This document shows, one piece after another, positions 8,706 through 16,773 of a DNA stretch of 64,000 nucleotides (position 1 is its first letter; each line of letters opens with the position of its first letter). Made by a program: the position numbers and the translations under genes. The stretch covers positions 2,079,132 through 2,143,131 of the forward strand of contig CP070815.1 of NCBI GenBank assembly GCA_020344215.1, written 5' to 3'. Under the pieces are notes generated by a model, which saw only the letters and a program-made list of their open reading frames with translations, was not told the DNA's origin and did not search any database. Source of the stretch: Gemmatimonadota bacterium. GTDB taxonomy: Bacteria > Gemmatimonadota > Gemmatimonadetes > Palauibacterales > KS3-K002.

Positions 8706-9545
8706 TCACCACTCCTTGAAGAGTCGAAGCGTTAGCCCCCCGCCGTCGTAGATGGTGGCGTAGTCCAATCGGGCGCTGAAGCCAAGACTCGACGTGAGAT
8801 ACTGAGCGAAGAACACGTTGTATGCAGCCGCGCTGTACTCAACGAGCGCGCGGCCGGGAGTGAGCATGTAGGCTACGTCTCCGTAGTCGAGCCCCGCTCC
8901 CATGTAAGTCTTCCGCCACACCGCGTACGTGACCCCGAGTCCGCCGCTCCACGACGTTGTAGTGCCCGGGTAGCTGAGGTCGTAGCGCCCCCAGCTGCCC
9001 AGTATCCAGTGCCCACGAACGTACCACGTGAATCCCAGCCCCAAGCCGTGGGCATAATTTGCGCCCTTGCCGTTCGTGTGCAGGTAGGACAGCGACAGAA
9101 TCAAGCTCTTGTCGGCGAGCACAGGCTTGCCAGCGGCGATTCCGATCTGGTATTCGGGATGTATGCTCTTGCCGGTTCCGGTGCTGAACCCTCCGCTAAC
9201 GAACACCCCGCTCGACCAGTAGCGTGTGTAGGCTGCGCCGACAGCGACACCGGCGTCGTCAAAGCGGTGGTCGAGGCTGGCGGAGAAGCGCCATTGGTAT
9301 GAGTAGGGTCGCGAAATCGAAAGCGTGACGAACTGGGAGTGTGCGAAGTCGTCGAAATAGCTTGCAAGAGCGAGCCCGCCCTCGACCGAATAGGAAAGCG
9401 GGGACCTGTTTGCCTGCGCAGCCGGCGTCTCTTGGCTGCAGAGCGGTGCCGCACCTGTTGCCGCGAAGCACAAGCAAAGGATGAGTGTGGCGGCGAAACG
9501 GTGCCGCGCACACCGGCTGGAAGAATGGCACCTCATGATGCTCAT
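8706..9545 (-). CDS. YaiO-family outer membrane beta-barrel
   Basis: A 279-residue outer-membrane protein of the YaiO type. A signal peptide (ATLILCLCFAATGAAPLCSQ) is followed by a region of alternating aromatic strands rich in GY, YxF and W, ending with the terminal strand GGGLTLRLFKEW, a typical C-terminal barrel strand. ATG 9545 overlaps the upstream membrane-protein stop by four bases (ATGA), so translation is probably coupled; ATG 9536 is the alternative. The open frame reaches further upstream to 10187, but that part only shadows the membrane gene. YaiO proteins sit beside family-2 glycosyltransferases in other bacteria, which suggests an export port for polysaccharide (inference). Confidence 0.8.
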   Translation of the reverse strand: MSIMRCHSSSRCARHRFAATLILCLCFAATGAAPLCSQETPAAQANRSPLSYSVEGGLALASYFDDFAHSQFVTLSISRPYSYQWRFSASLDHRFDDAGVAVGAAYTRYWSSGVFVSGGFSTGTGKSIHPEYQIGIAAGKPVLADKSLILSLSYLHTNGKGANYAHGLGLGFTWYVRGHWILGSWGRYDLSYPGTTTSWSGGLGVTYAVWRKTYMGAGLDYGDVAYMLTPGRALVEYSAAAYNVFFAQYLTSSLGFSARLDYATIYDGGGLTLRLFKEW

Positions 9546-10423
9546 GCTGGTTCCCTCGCTTCTTGGAATACTCGAGGCTCTGGACCCTTTTCTTCCACAG
9601 ACCACTGGCTTCGCCAACTCACTCCCCAGGCGTAGAACGCGATAAGGACGAGTATGTCCAGCGGGAGGCCGAACACAAAGAAGAGGATGGGGAGGAAGAG
9701 AAGCGTTGAATGATAGAGGATGAGCGCGTGCGCCATGTACTGCAGGGGAATGAACACGCTCAGATGCAGCATTACGACCAAGGTGAGGCCCAGCTTGCGG
9801 CTGAGGGTGAAGTCGAAGATGTAGTATATGAGTCCAAGCAGGACGGGCGTAAGCGATATCAATGCGACTCCTGCGATCAACATCCCGTGCACGTAGCCGC
9901 TGGCGCCATAGGGGAACGAGGTGGGCCAGAGCGCGAAGAAGACCTGCGCACCGGCTTGGAAGAACGCGATTACCCGGACTAGGTAGGCGACCGGTAGAAA
10001 ACGCCGCGGGATGAGGAAAGACCCTGCAAACAAGGCCAGTGTGATTGCCGCGCCAGCGATCCAGGTCCAGATACCCGGCAGGCCGGCGCCCACCGCGAGG
10101 TAGGGGGCGGAGAAGCCCAGTGGGTAATCGATGATCACGACGTACCCGTTTAAGCCAAAGACCGCACGCCAGAAGTCGAGAATCCACGCCCAGGCCACAA
10201 CCACCCAGTCGAGCGCTGCGAACCAGCCCGCTAGCAGACCGAGCACGAGAAAGACGCTGGTCAGGATTTTGGGCGCGGGGTGGGGCTCGACCGCCATGGC
10301 GCGGTGTTGAACGATCAGGCCGCCCGCATAGCCCCGATAGCGAAGCTCCTCGAGCTCTGCCGGCAGCGCCGGATCGCGGGCCGCCGGGTACTGGTATCTC
10401 CGGTCGTGGGTTTGAGTCTTCAT
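9542..10423 (-). CDS. Multi-pass membrane protein of EPS-like operon
   Basis: A 293-residue integral membrane protein with about seven hydrophobic segments, not assigned to a family. After a polar N-terminus (about 50 residues) come segments such as VFLVLGLLAGWFAAL, AAITLALFAGSFLI and LLFLPILFFVFGLPLDIL. The C-terminal tail is charged. Its start ATG 10423 overlaps the beta-helix gene stop by four bases and its stop overlaps the YaiO start by four bases, so the three genes are translationally coupled. It may form part of the polymer-handling complex with the glycosyltransferase; no catalytic residue stands out. Confidence 0.7.
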   Translation of the reverse strand: MKTQTHDRRYQYPAARDPALPAELEELRYRGYAGGLIVQHRAMAVEPHPAPKILTSVFLVLGLLAGWFAALDWVVVAWAWILDFWRAVFGLNGYVVIIDYPLGFSAPYLAVGAGLPGIWTWIAGAAITLALFAGSFLIPRRFLPVAYLVRVIAFFQAGAQVFFALWPTSFPYGASGYVHGMLIAGVALISLTPVLLGLIYYIFDFTLSRKLGLTLVVMLHLSVFIPLQYMAHALILYHSTLLFLPILFFVFGLPLDILVLIAFYAWGVSWRSQWSVEEKGPEPRVFQEAREPA

Positions 10424-11565
10424 GCCAGGGGCCCGGTCGCGCTGTCGGCGAAGGCGGTCACGTCCACCTGACAGACCCGACCCTCGACATGCGCCCAGAC
10501 CGTGCCGTGGACTAGGGCGCCAGGTGCGATATACAGGTGGTTTCCGCTCACGCTCGTCGGCTCCAGCTCGGTGCCGACGACGGTTCCTGCTCCGACAAAG
10601 ATCTCTCGCTCGGCCAAGGCCGGACCGTGGATGCGGCAGCCAGTTGCGATGTGCAGGCTGAGGCCGGCAACGGCACTTCCTTCGATCACCACCCCGTCCG
10701 CAAGGGTCAGATCGCCATGGCTCTTGATGCTCCCGGCCAGCTGCGCCCCCTTGCCGATACGGCAGTGGCCTGCCACGACCAAGTCGGCCTCCACGAGAAC
10801 GTTGGCCGGGATGTCGAGTGCCTTTTCAACGAGCCACCGACCGGCTTCTTCTTCGATGACGTTGGCCAAGTCCTCTGCACGCAGCACGACGGTCGGGGCG
10901 TCGCGCTCCGCTGTGTCCGAGGACAGCGGGCCCGGCAATTCTCTGAACTCGATACGTGGTGCGTGCAATCGCTCAAAGCCACAGCCATCATGCACCACGA
11001 GGAGCCCGTCCGCAGACACTCTTCCGTGCAGACGACAGCCCTCTGCTGCGGTGATCGTATTCTCCGCATGGACCCAGCGCAGCGATCGGCTCTCACGGCC
11101 AAGCGCGATGCTGTCCTTCGCCAGAACAGCCCGATAGATGCTCCGCTCGCGCCCGAGCACCGAGCCCGCGGCGTAGATCTCTCTGAGGAACGTCGTCCCT
11201 GCGGGCAAGCGGATATCTCCGCGCCCGAGGACCAGCCGATCGATGACCGAACCCGCTTGCTCTGCTTCAGAGAACAGAGGCAGATCGCCGTCGCCGACCA
11301 CGACGTACTTCGTGCCGTCCTGCAGGCTGTCCTCTAGAGAGCGCGGTGGGTCGCGGCGGTCGGCCAGCAGCGCGCCAAACGCCGAGTCGACGTAGGCTTG
11401 AAAGCCATGAGCAAGAAAGCGAATGTCGACCTCTGATTCACGCACGACGCGAAGCGGAGACGTGTCCTTCGGGAGCCGCCACTCCATGATCGCCGGGAGC
11501 AGCGGCAGCACCGCGAGCCCGAAAGTCATGGCGAAAAGCAGTAGGACCGCGAACCCGATACCCAA
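10420..11565 (-). CDS. Membrane-anchored bactofilin-like beta-helix protein
   Basis: A 381-residue protein. One N-terminal hydrophobic helix (VLLLFAMTFGLAVLPLLP) anchors it. Then come repeated short turns with GxxxxxGxI, such as GHCRIGKGAQLAGSIKSHG and VVIEGSAVAGLSLHIATG, typical of polymer-forming cytoskeletal (bactofilin-type) right-handed beta-helices. Repeats are clearest between residues 110-190 and 255-365. TTG 11565 follows GGAAGGG ten bases upstream, in the end of the glycosyltransferase gene. Bactofilins can scaffold cell-surface assembly, so this could hold the synthase and the outer-membrane barrel together, an inference from its place in the operon. It could also be a hexapeptide-type acyltransferase relative, but no catalytic His is obvious. 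Confidence 0.72.
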   Translation of the reverse strand: MGIGFAVLLLFAMTFGLAVLPLLPAIMEWRLPKDTSPLRVVRESEVDIRFLAHGFQAYVDSAFGALLADRRDPPRSLEDSLQDGTKYVVVGDGDLPLFSEAEQAGSVIDRLVLGRGDIRLPAGTTFLREIYAAGSVLGRERSIYRAVLAKDSIALGRESRSLRWVHAENTITAAEGCRLHGRVSADGLLVVHDGCGFERLHAPRIEFRELPGPLSSDTAERDAPTVVLRAEDLANVIEEEAGRWLVEKALDIPANVLVEADLVVAGHCRIGKGAQLAGSIKSHGDLTLADGVVIEGSAVAGLSLHIATGCRIHGPALAEREIFVGAGTVVGTELEPTSVSGNHLYIAPGALVHGTVWAHVEGRVCQVDVTAFADSATGPLA

Positions 11566-11571
11566 TGCTCG

Positions 11572-13191
11572 TCAGCCCTTCCGCTGGACGTGGGTGTTAT
11601 TGTTGTTGTTGTACACGCCGTTGTGATTATGATTGCGTTCCGTCTTGTGCCACAGCAGCTCTTCCGGCCTCCGTCGCGGAAGAATCTGGCCCAGCGTGGC
11701 ACGGGAGACCGCGAACAGGTTGACCAAAAAACCCAGAGAAATGAACGGAACGAGGCGAATCCGTTCACGGGAGCCGTCGAGATGCGCGGCGGCCGCCACC
11801 TCGAAGAAGGTCGCGAAGTTGCCGAGCGTGCAATACGAAGTAACCAGAAGGATGACTATCAGACCGGGCTTCGCCTCGCCTAGATACCAGAGCACGATCC
11901 CCAACATCCAGCCAATCAGCAGTAGCGGAGACATCGCATAGACGCCCAGCAGCAGCAGGCCGTCCAACTTCTCCAGCGCGTTGGTGCGGGTGCTAGTCAG
12001 CAGGCGCCTGGCGTAGCGTGCCGCCGCCTGGTTGTGGCCTATCGCCCAACGTCTGATCTGGTTTAGCCGTGGCTCCCAGGTGTCCGGGACCTGCTCGTAG
12101 CACTCTGAGCGGTTTTGATAGACGGTCTTCCAGCCGGCGAGCAGCAGGCGGTAGGTTGCGTCTGTGTCTTCAGCCAGCGCATCTTCGCGCCAGCCCCCCA
12201 CGCTCATCAGCGCACGCTTCCGCACGCCGCCGACCGTTCCTCCGTATTGTGGCACTAGCTTCATGTTCATCCGCGCCTGCTGATCGACTTGATAGCCGCC
12301 GGCGCGCTCGAGGTCGAGCAGTCGGGTGAGCAGGTTGGTCTCGGTATTGTGAGGCACGACCCGGCCCATGACCGCGCCGACCTCCGGATCGAAGAAGGGA
12401 GCAACGAGCTGTTTCACCAATCCGCGGCCGGGCACGTAGTCTGCATCGAAGACCAGCGCTATGTCGGCCTCGACGCTTGCCATCGCATCTTGCAGAGCCG
12501 CCGCTTTGCCCGACTTGCCGTCTTCCCTGTGGTAGGGCTTTACGACGTCAGGGTATTCCGCCTCGAAGGCCTGAATCCGCTTGCATGTTTCGTCCGCAGA
12601 GCGGTCGTTTATCGGCACTATGGTGAGTTTCGCTCGCGGATAGTCCGAGTCGACCAGCGCCTCGAGAATCTCCCCGATGACCAGCTCCTCGTTGTGAGCA
12701 GGTATCAGGACGGTTACGGGCGGCCATTCCGCGGTGTCGATGTCGACGTACGGTTGTCTCGGCGTGCGAAACAGCCGGTTGAGGGTGAAGAAGTAGTGGC
12801 GAATGATGTAAACACAGACGAAGAAGATCACCGTGTACAGCGCGTAGAGGAGAACGGTCACGAGCCAGAAGCGACCCGCGGGGGTCTCAGCCTGTTGGGC
12901 AGGCGCGAGTCCCGCGCACGCCTCATCGAGCGCCGCCTCGCAGTTCAGATGTCCAAGGTCAGCGGCGGCGACGTGCCTGAAGCGCTCGGTTGGATGGGAG
13001 CGCCGGTTGACCCCCTCGGTCGCCGGTGCGCTGATCGCCACTGCCAGCAAGACCACCCAGGCTTGCAGCACGACCAGCGCCTGGGCTGCGGTGCGCGAGT
13101 GGCGGGAATACCAGGTTTCTCTTCTTGCGCGGGGACGTGACTCAGCGGCGGGCGGGTGGGAGATGCGGGTAGAGCGTTGTCGAACAGCCAC
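11572..13191 (-). CDS. Processive family-2 membrane glycosyltransferase
   Basis: A GT2 synthase of about 539 residues, of the cellulose/PgaC type. It has membrane helices on either side of the GT domain. Motifs in order are VTVLIPAHNEE, the UDP/DxD motif FDADYV, the base motif LAEDTD and QIRRWAIGHN (QxxRW), the last typical of processive polymer synthases. The open frame starts at GTG 13215, but GTG 13191 has AGGAGG seven bases upstream and is preferred. The C-terminal tail is odd: HNHNG then VYNNNNNTHVQRKG, encoded by an AAC-type triplet run. The beta-helix gene starts six bases after the stop. Likely product is a secreted polysaccharide; the sugar is unknown. Confidence 0.85.
   Translation of the reverse strand: MAVRQRSTRISHPPAAESRPRARRETWYSRHSRTAAQALVVLQAWVVLLAVAISAPATEGVNRRSHPTERFRHVAAADLGHLNCEAALDEACAGLAPAQQAETPAGRFWLVTVLLYALYTVIFFVCVYIIRHYFFTLNRLFRTPRQPYVDIDTAEWPPVTVLIPAHNEELVIGEILEALVDSDYPRAKLTIVPINDRSADETCKRIQAFEAEYPDVVKPYHREDGKSGKAAALQDAMASVEADIALVFDADYVPGRGLVKQLVAPFFDPEVGAVMGRVVPHNTETNLLTRLLDLERAGGYQVDQQARMNMKLVPQYGGTVGGVRKRALMSVGGWREDALAEDTDATYRLLLAGWKTVYQNRSECYEQVPDTWEPRLNQIRRWAIGHNQAAARYARRLLTSTRTNALEKLDGLLLLGVYAMSPLLLIGWMLGIVLWYLGEAKPGLIVILLVTSYCTLGNFATFFEVAAAAHLDGSRERIRLVPFISLGFLVNLFAVSRATLGQILPRRRPEELLWHKTERNHNHNGVYNNNNNTHVQRKG
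11597..11612 (-). repeat. AAC triplet run coding for poly-Asn
   Basis: Within the 3' end of the glycosyltransferase gene the coding strand carries five consecutive Asn codons (AAT/AAC). Such runs can change length by slippage, which would lengthen or shorten the tail without a frameshift. Confidence 0.6.
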
Positions 13192-13361
13192 GGCACAGCC
13201 TCCTGCGGGGTTCACCGGATCCAGCCCGCCGTGGAGAATCGCAAGGGAGAGTGTATCTAGCTCTTTTGGAGGCGGTGAGCAACTGTTTGGCTAATGATAA
13301 CTATTACAAGAACGCGGGCATGGCCGTGCGCTTGCAGCCTCGCAGCGGTCGGCGCGGCCGG

Positions 13362-14798
13362 TCAGTGGCAGCCGATGGAGGTGAGCAGCCCCTTCTGGAG
13401 GTCAGTGAGCGGGGCGGGGTAGTTGCCGGTGAAGCAGGCGTCGCAGTAGGGCCCGGACTCCTTCACAGCGCCGATCATCCCCTCGAGCGACAGGTAGCCC
13501 AGCGAGTCGACGTCGAGGTACTGGCGGATCTCCTCGACGCTCCTACTCGACGCCAGGAGCTCCTGCCTAGTGGGCATGTCGATGCCGTAGAAGCAGGGGA
13601 AGCGGATCGGCGGCGACGAGAGGCGGAAGTGGATCTCCTTAGCGCCCACGTCGCGGATCATCGATACCAGGCCGCGGCTGGTCGTGCCGCGCACCAGGGA
13701 GTCATCGACGATCACGACGCGCTTCCCCTCGATCACCTCACGCACGGGGTTGTACTTGATCCGTACCTTGAAGTCGCGGTCCCGCTGCAGCGGCTGGATG
13801 AATGTGCGGCCGATATAGTGGTTACGGATGAGCGCCAGCTCCAGCGGTATGCCTGACTCTTCCGAGAAGCCGAGGGCGGCGGAGTTAGAGGAATCGGGTA
13901 CCGAGAAGACGCTGTCGGCTTTGACCGGATGCTCCCGCGCCAGCTGGCGACCGAAGGCGCGGCGCGCGGCGTCGACCGAGCGCCCCCAGATCCTGGAGTC
14001 CGGTCGCGCAAAGTAGACGAGCTCGAAGATGCAGGCCGCCGGCCCTTCGGGAGCGAGACGCGGCAGCTCTTCGATCACCCCGTCGCGGATCTTCAGGATT
14101 TCGCCTGGCTCGATGTCGCGCCTGTACTCGCCCTCGATTAGATCGAGTGCGCAGGTTTCCGAGGCGACCACGATCGCCGGCCCCTTGCGACCCAGGACCA
14201 GCGGTCGGAAACCGCGTGGGTCGCGTGCGGCGTAGATCGTGTCGTTGACTATGATGGCCAGGGAGAACGCGCCCTCGATTTGGGCCAGCGCCTCGAGCAC
14301 TTGGCGATCCGGGTCGGGTTGCTGCGAGCGGGCGATCAGGTGGACGATCACCTCCGAGTCCATCGTCGACTGGAAGATCGCGCCTTCGGCGACGAGCCGG
14401 GCCCGCAGCTCGGCGGCGTTGGTCAGGTTGCCGTTGTGAGCCAAGGCGAGCGTGCCGTCCCGGTAGTTGACGAGTGCCGGTTGCGCGTTGTGAAGCTCGG
14501 ACGCGCCTGTGGTGGAATAGCGGGCGTGGCCGATCGCGACGCGGCCGCGCAGCCCTTGGATGTCGGCGCTCGCGATGGCCTCGGCGACCAGCCCCATCCC
14601 CTTGTGGATACGGGGCTCGCCGTCGTCGTCGACGACGACGATCCCGGCCGACTCCTGGCCGCGATGCTGGAGGGCGTAGAGCCCGAGGAACGTCAGCTCC
14701 GCCGCGGCATCGTGACCCGATACGGCGAAGACGCCGCACTCCTCGCGGAGCGACTTGTCGAGTACGGCGAGCTGTCTTCTAATAGGGGTCCGCGTCAT
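13362..14798 (-). CDS. purF: Amidophosphoribosyltransferase
   Basis: Catalyses the first committed step of purine synthesis, PRPP plus glutamine to phosphoribosylamine. The N-terminal glutaminase has its nucleophile in EECGVFAVSG (Cys21, after a propeptide-like leader). The glutaminase motif GHARYSTTGA follows. The PRPP site VVIVDDSLVRGTTSRG is near residues 355-370. Cysteine-containing segments (CIFELVYF, RFPCFYGID, CDACFTGNYP) fit the Fe-S cluster type of the Bacillus subclass. The length of 478 is normal. It stands between a glycosyltransferase operon downstream and the purC/purB genes upstream, separated from them by psd and pssA. Confidence 0.96.
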   Translation of the reverse strand: MTRTPIRRQLAVLDKSLREECGVFAVSGHDAAAELTFLGLYALQHRGQESAGIVVVDDDGEPRIHKGMGLVAEAIASADIQGLRGRVAIGHARYSTTGASELHNAQPALVNYRDGTLALAHNGNLTNAAELRARLVAEGAIFQSTMDSEVIVHLIARSQQPDPDRQVLEALAQIEGAFSLAIIVNDTIYAARDPRGFRPLVLGRKGPAIVVASETCALDLIEGEYRRDIEPGEILKIRDGVIEELPRLAPEGPAACIFELVYFARPDSRIWGRSVDAARRAFGRQLAREHPVKADSVFSVPDSSNSAALGFSEESGIPLELALIRNHYIGRTFIQPLQRDRDFKVRIKYNPVREVIEGKRVVIVDDSLVRGTTSRGLVSMIRDVGAKEIHFRLSSPPIRFPCFYGIDMPTRQELLASSRSVEEIRQYLDVDSLGYLSLEGMIGAVKESGPYCDACFTGNYPAPLTDLQKGLLTSIGCH

Positions 14799-14824
14799 CC
14801 CAATCGCGCCCGTGCGCCTCTAAT

Positions 14825-15112
14825 TCACTTCGTTCTTGAAGGGCCGCGCTTGCGAAGACGCAATGATAATCTGGGACGCTTGCGACTTCCACCCCGAGGC
14901 TTCCGTGTCGGGTAGCAGCCGTCCGGCTTACCGACGTCTGGATAGCAGCCGCCGTTACGGTCGCGCACCGGGTAGCAGTCGGTGGACGGGTGTTGCAGCG
15001 CCGGGGGCAGGCGTGAGCGACGTCGCCCGCGGACGAGCTTGGAAAGGGCTTCAGGAAGGCCGGCGAGGGCCGATCCGATTACGCGAGGGGGGAATGCCGA
15101 ATCGCGGGTCAT
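14825..15112 (-). CDS. Small Cys-Tyr-Pro repeat peptide (possible)
   Basis: A 95-residue possible protein of unknown family, with ATG 15112 only ten bases after the stop of the upstream secreted-protein gene. A GGAGG is about 14 bases upstream, which is long. After a leader-like helix (SALAGLPEALSKLVRG) come three decapeptide units at exact 30-base spacing: DCYPVRDRNG, GCYPDVGKPD and GCYPTRKPRG. The tail is very basic (SRKRPRLSLRLRKRG). The TGC TAC CCG, TGC TAT CCA and TGC TAC CCG codons vary silently while keeping Cys-Tyr-Pro. It could be a small basic DNA- or membrane-binding protein or a modified peptide precursor; no modifying enzyme is adjacent. It might also be non-coding. Confidence 0.42.
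   Translation of the reverse strand: MTRDSAFPPRVIGSALAGLPEALSKLVRGRRRSRLPPALQHPSTDCYPVRDRNGGCYPDVGKPDGCYPTRKPRGGSRKRPRLSLRLRKRGPSRTK
14911..14980. repeat. Three 30-bp spaced GGTAGCAGCC repeats
   Basis: Copies of a 10-mer start at 14911 (GGTAGCAGCC), 14941 (GATAGCAGCC) and 14971 (GGTAGCAGTC), spaced by exactly 30 bases. The intervening 20 bases differ. The period is a multiple of three and the differences are silent in the minus-strand reading as Cys-Tyr-Pro, supporting a coding origin, but tandem non-coding sites are not excluded. Confidence 0.75.
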
Positions 15113-15122
15113 AGTACTTCGC

Positions 15123-15839
15123 TCAGCCTCCAGTCTCTCCAAAGATCCGGTCGAAACAGATGGAGCTCGCCTGCCTGACCCGCTCATCCTCCGTCTGATG
15201 GGTCGGATCGAGCTGCACCTGCTGCGTGATCTCCGCTATCGTCGACGGCTCCACGCCCAGCGCCTCGCTCTCCTCGGCCGTGCACTCGCAGAGAGCCTGC
15301 GAGTCGCCCTCGCTTACTCCGCTCTGCACCATCGCCTGCGCGCAGACGGGCACGAAGAGGGCGAACTCATCCGGCGCGTCAGGTGGTTGGGCAGCCTCCG
15401 CCGGTACCGTCGCTGGCATCTCGGCCGGTAGCGTCTCGGCCGGCGGCGCCTCGGCGGGCCGGACCTCGACGCTCTCGATCGTGGTCGGGACCTCGAGGCG
15501 CATGCCACCGGGCGTCGCTCGGGCTACCGTTCCCTTGGGCGACGAACTCTCGCCGGCGTACTCGTTCCAGGGAGCACGCAGCACGGCATCTACGACCTCG
15601 TCGTTCTCGAAGATCACCAGGTCGGGAAACCCGCACTCGTACTCGCAGCCGTTGTCGTAGTAGTAGTAAGTGAACGGCCCTCTGGCGGCCACGCCCCTCG
15701 GCTCGCCGAATTCGGCTTTCACCTGATCGGTCGTCATGCCTGGGGCGATGGTTCGCACCTCCTGCGCCGCCCCAGCATTGGCCGTGAGAAGGATGGCCGC
15801 TAGCCCGATCGCCCACCGCGCTACTCTCCTGATGCCCAT
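15123..15839 (-). CDS. Secreted protein with SmpA-like and Cys domains
   Basis: About 238 residues from ATG 15839, which has a purine-rich GAGAGGGGGA ten bases upstream; the long frame upstream to 16067 is shadow. The signal peptide is WAIGLAAILLTANAGAAQ. Residues about 28-90 match the SmpA/OmlA-type fold (IAPGMTTDQVKAEFGEPRG, then a YYYYDNGCEYECGFPD sheet), which usually binds a partner in outer-membrane assembly. A Pro/Ala/Glu linker (about 125-160) leads to a C-terminal helical segment with cysteines (VCAQAM, LCECTAEE, ICFDRIF). Function unknown; not tied to pssA directly. pssA ends 49 bases upstream. Family membership is inferred from motifs. Confidence 0.68.
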   Translation of the reverse strand: MGIRRVARWAIGLAAILLTANAGAAQEVRTIAPGMTTDQVKAEFGEPRGVAARGPFTYYYYDNGCEYECGFPDLVIFENDEVVDAVLRAPWNEYAGESSSPKGTVARATPGGMRLEVPTTIESVEVRPAEAPPAETLPAEMPATVPAEAAQPPDAPDEFALFVPVCAQAMVQSGVSEGDSQALCECTAEESEALGVEPSTIAEITQQVQLDPTHQTEDERVRQASSICFDRIFGETGG

Positions 15840-15888
15840 ATTATTCCCCCTCTCGTTCACGATCGCGGCTTCGTGATCCCCAGGGTCG

Positions 15889-16773
15889 TCATTCCTCGTC
15901 GCTGGAGTCCTCCGCCGACTCCTCCAAATCGGCTGCCCCCGTCCAGTGAGGGCGCATGTCTTCGTACTCCAGATCCCGTGCGTCTGTTTCCTCGGCTCCC
16001 AGCTCCTCGCTGAGCGGGTCACGATCGGGCAGCCGATCGAGCAAACCGACCGTGACGGCCCTCGCAACGCCGACGGCTATGTAAGCCAGCCCGACAGGGA
16101 AGACGACCAACTGGGGGTGCCAGATGAGCAGCGCGACAGCGATCAGGATGATCGCGATGGCGGCGCGCCCACTGGGGTTCCGGACGCTCAGGCGGGGAAT
16201 TGCCGGATAGATTACATGACTCAGCATCAACCCGGCCACTACAATCATACCACCGCCGATCAGCTGAGTCCATGGCCAGCCGGAAAGATAATCGTTAAAA
16301 AAAGAAGTCTGGCTGAACGGGTAGAAGGCGGCGAGGGTCACGCCCGCCACGGGTGAGGGGAGCCCGTGGAAGTGGAGGTGGGCCCGGCCGCCTTGCTCGA
16401 TGTTGAAGCGGGCCAGGCGCACGGCCACGGCGGCGACGTAGATAAAGGCGAGCGTCCAGCTCCAGTCGCCGGCCTCGAGTAGCAGCTTGTAGAGGAGGAT
16501 CGCAGGTGCGACGCCGAAGCTGACCAGGTCGACGAGCGAGTCGAGCTCTACGCCAAAGGGTGAGCTGATGCGTGCGAAGCGTGCGATGCGGCCGTCGAGA
16601 CCGTCAGCGACGCCGGCCACGAAGACAAGCCAGGCGGCGAGGCTGTAGTCGGCGCCGAGGGCGGCAATCATAGCCCAGAAGCCAAAAAACAGATTGCCCA
16701 ACGTGAAAGCGTTGGGGAGGATAACGATTCCCCGGCGGCGCTCACCGACGGCCCGGCTTCGCTTGACCATCAT
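15889..16773 (-). CDS. pssA: CDP-diacylglycerol-serine O-phosphatidyltransferase
   Basis: Makes phosphatidylserine from CDP-diacylglycerol and serine in the inner membrane. The CDP-alcohol phosphotransferase motif is complete: DGLDGRIAR at 57-65, Gly74, Asp78 and Asp82 in GVELDSLVD, with the final Asp catalytic. Several membrane helices follow. The C-terminus ends in an acidic tail after residue 250 (LEESAEDSSDEE), which is longer than usual. The start ATG 16773 overlaps the stop of psd by one base (TAATG), so the two are coupled; ATG 16770 is a second candidate. The product feeds psd and phosphatidylethanolamine synthesis. Confidence 0.93.
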   Translation of the reverse strand: MMVKRSRAVGERRRGIVILPNAFTLGNLFFGFWAMIAALGADYSLAAWLVFVAGVADGLDGRIARFARISSPFGVELDSLVDLVSFGVAPAILLYKLLLEAGDWSWTLAFIYVAAVAVRLARFNIEQGGRAHLHFHGLPSPVAGVTLAAFYPFSQTSFFNDYLSGWPWTQLIGGGMIVVAGLMLSHVIYPAIPRLSVRNPSGRAAIAIILIAVALLIWHPQLVVFPVGLAYIAVGVARAVTVGLLDRLPDRDPLSEELGAEETDARDLEYEDMRPHWTGAADLEESAEDSSDEE

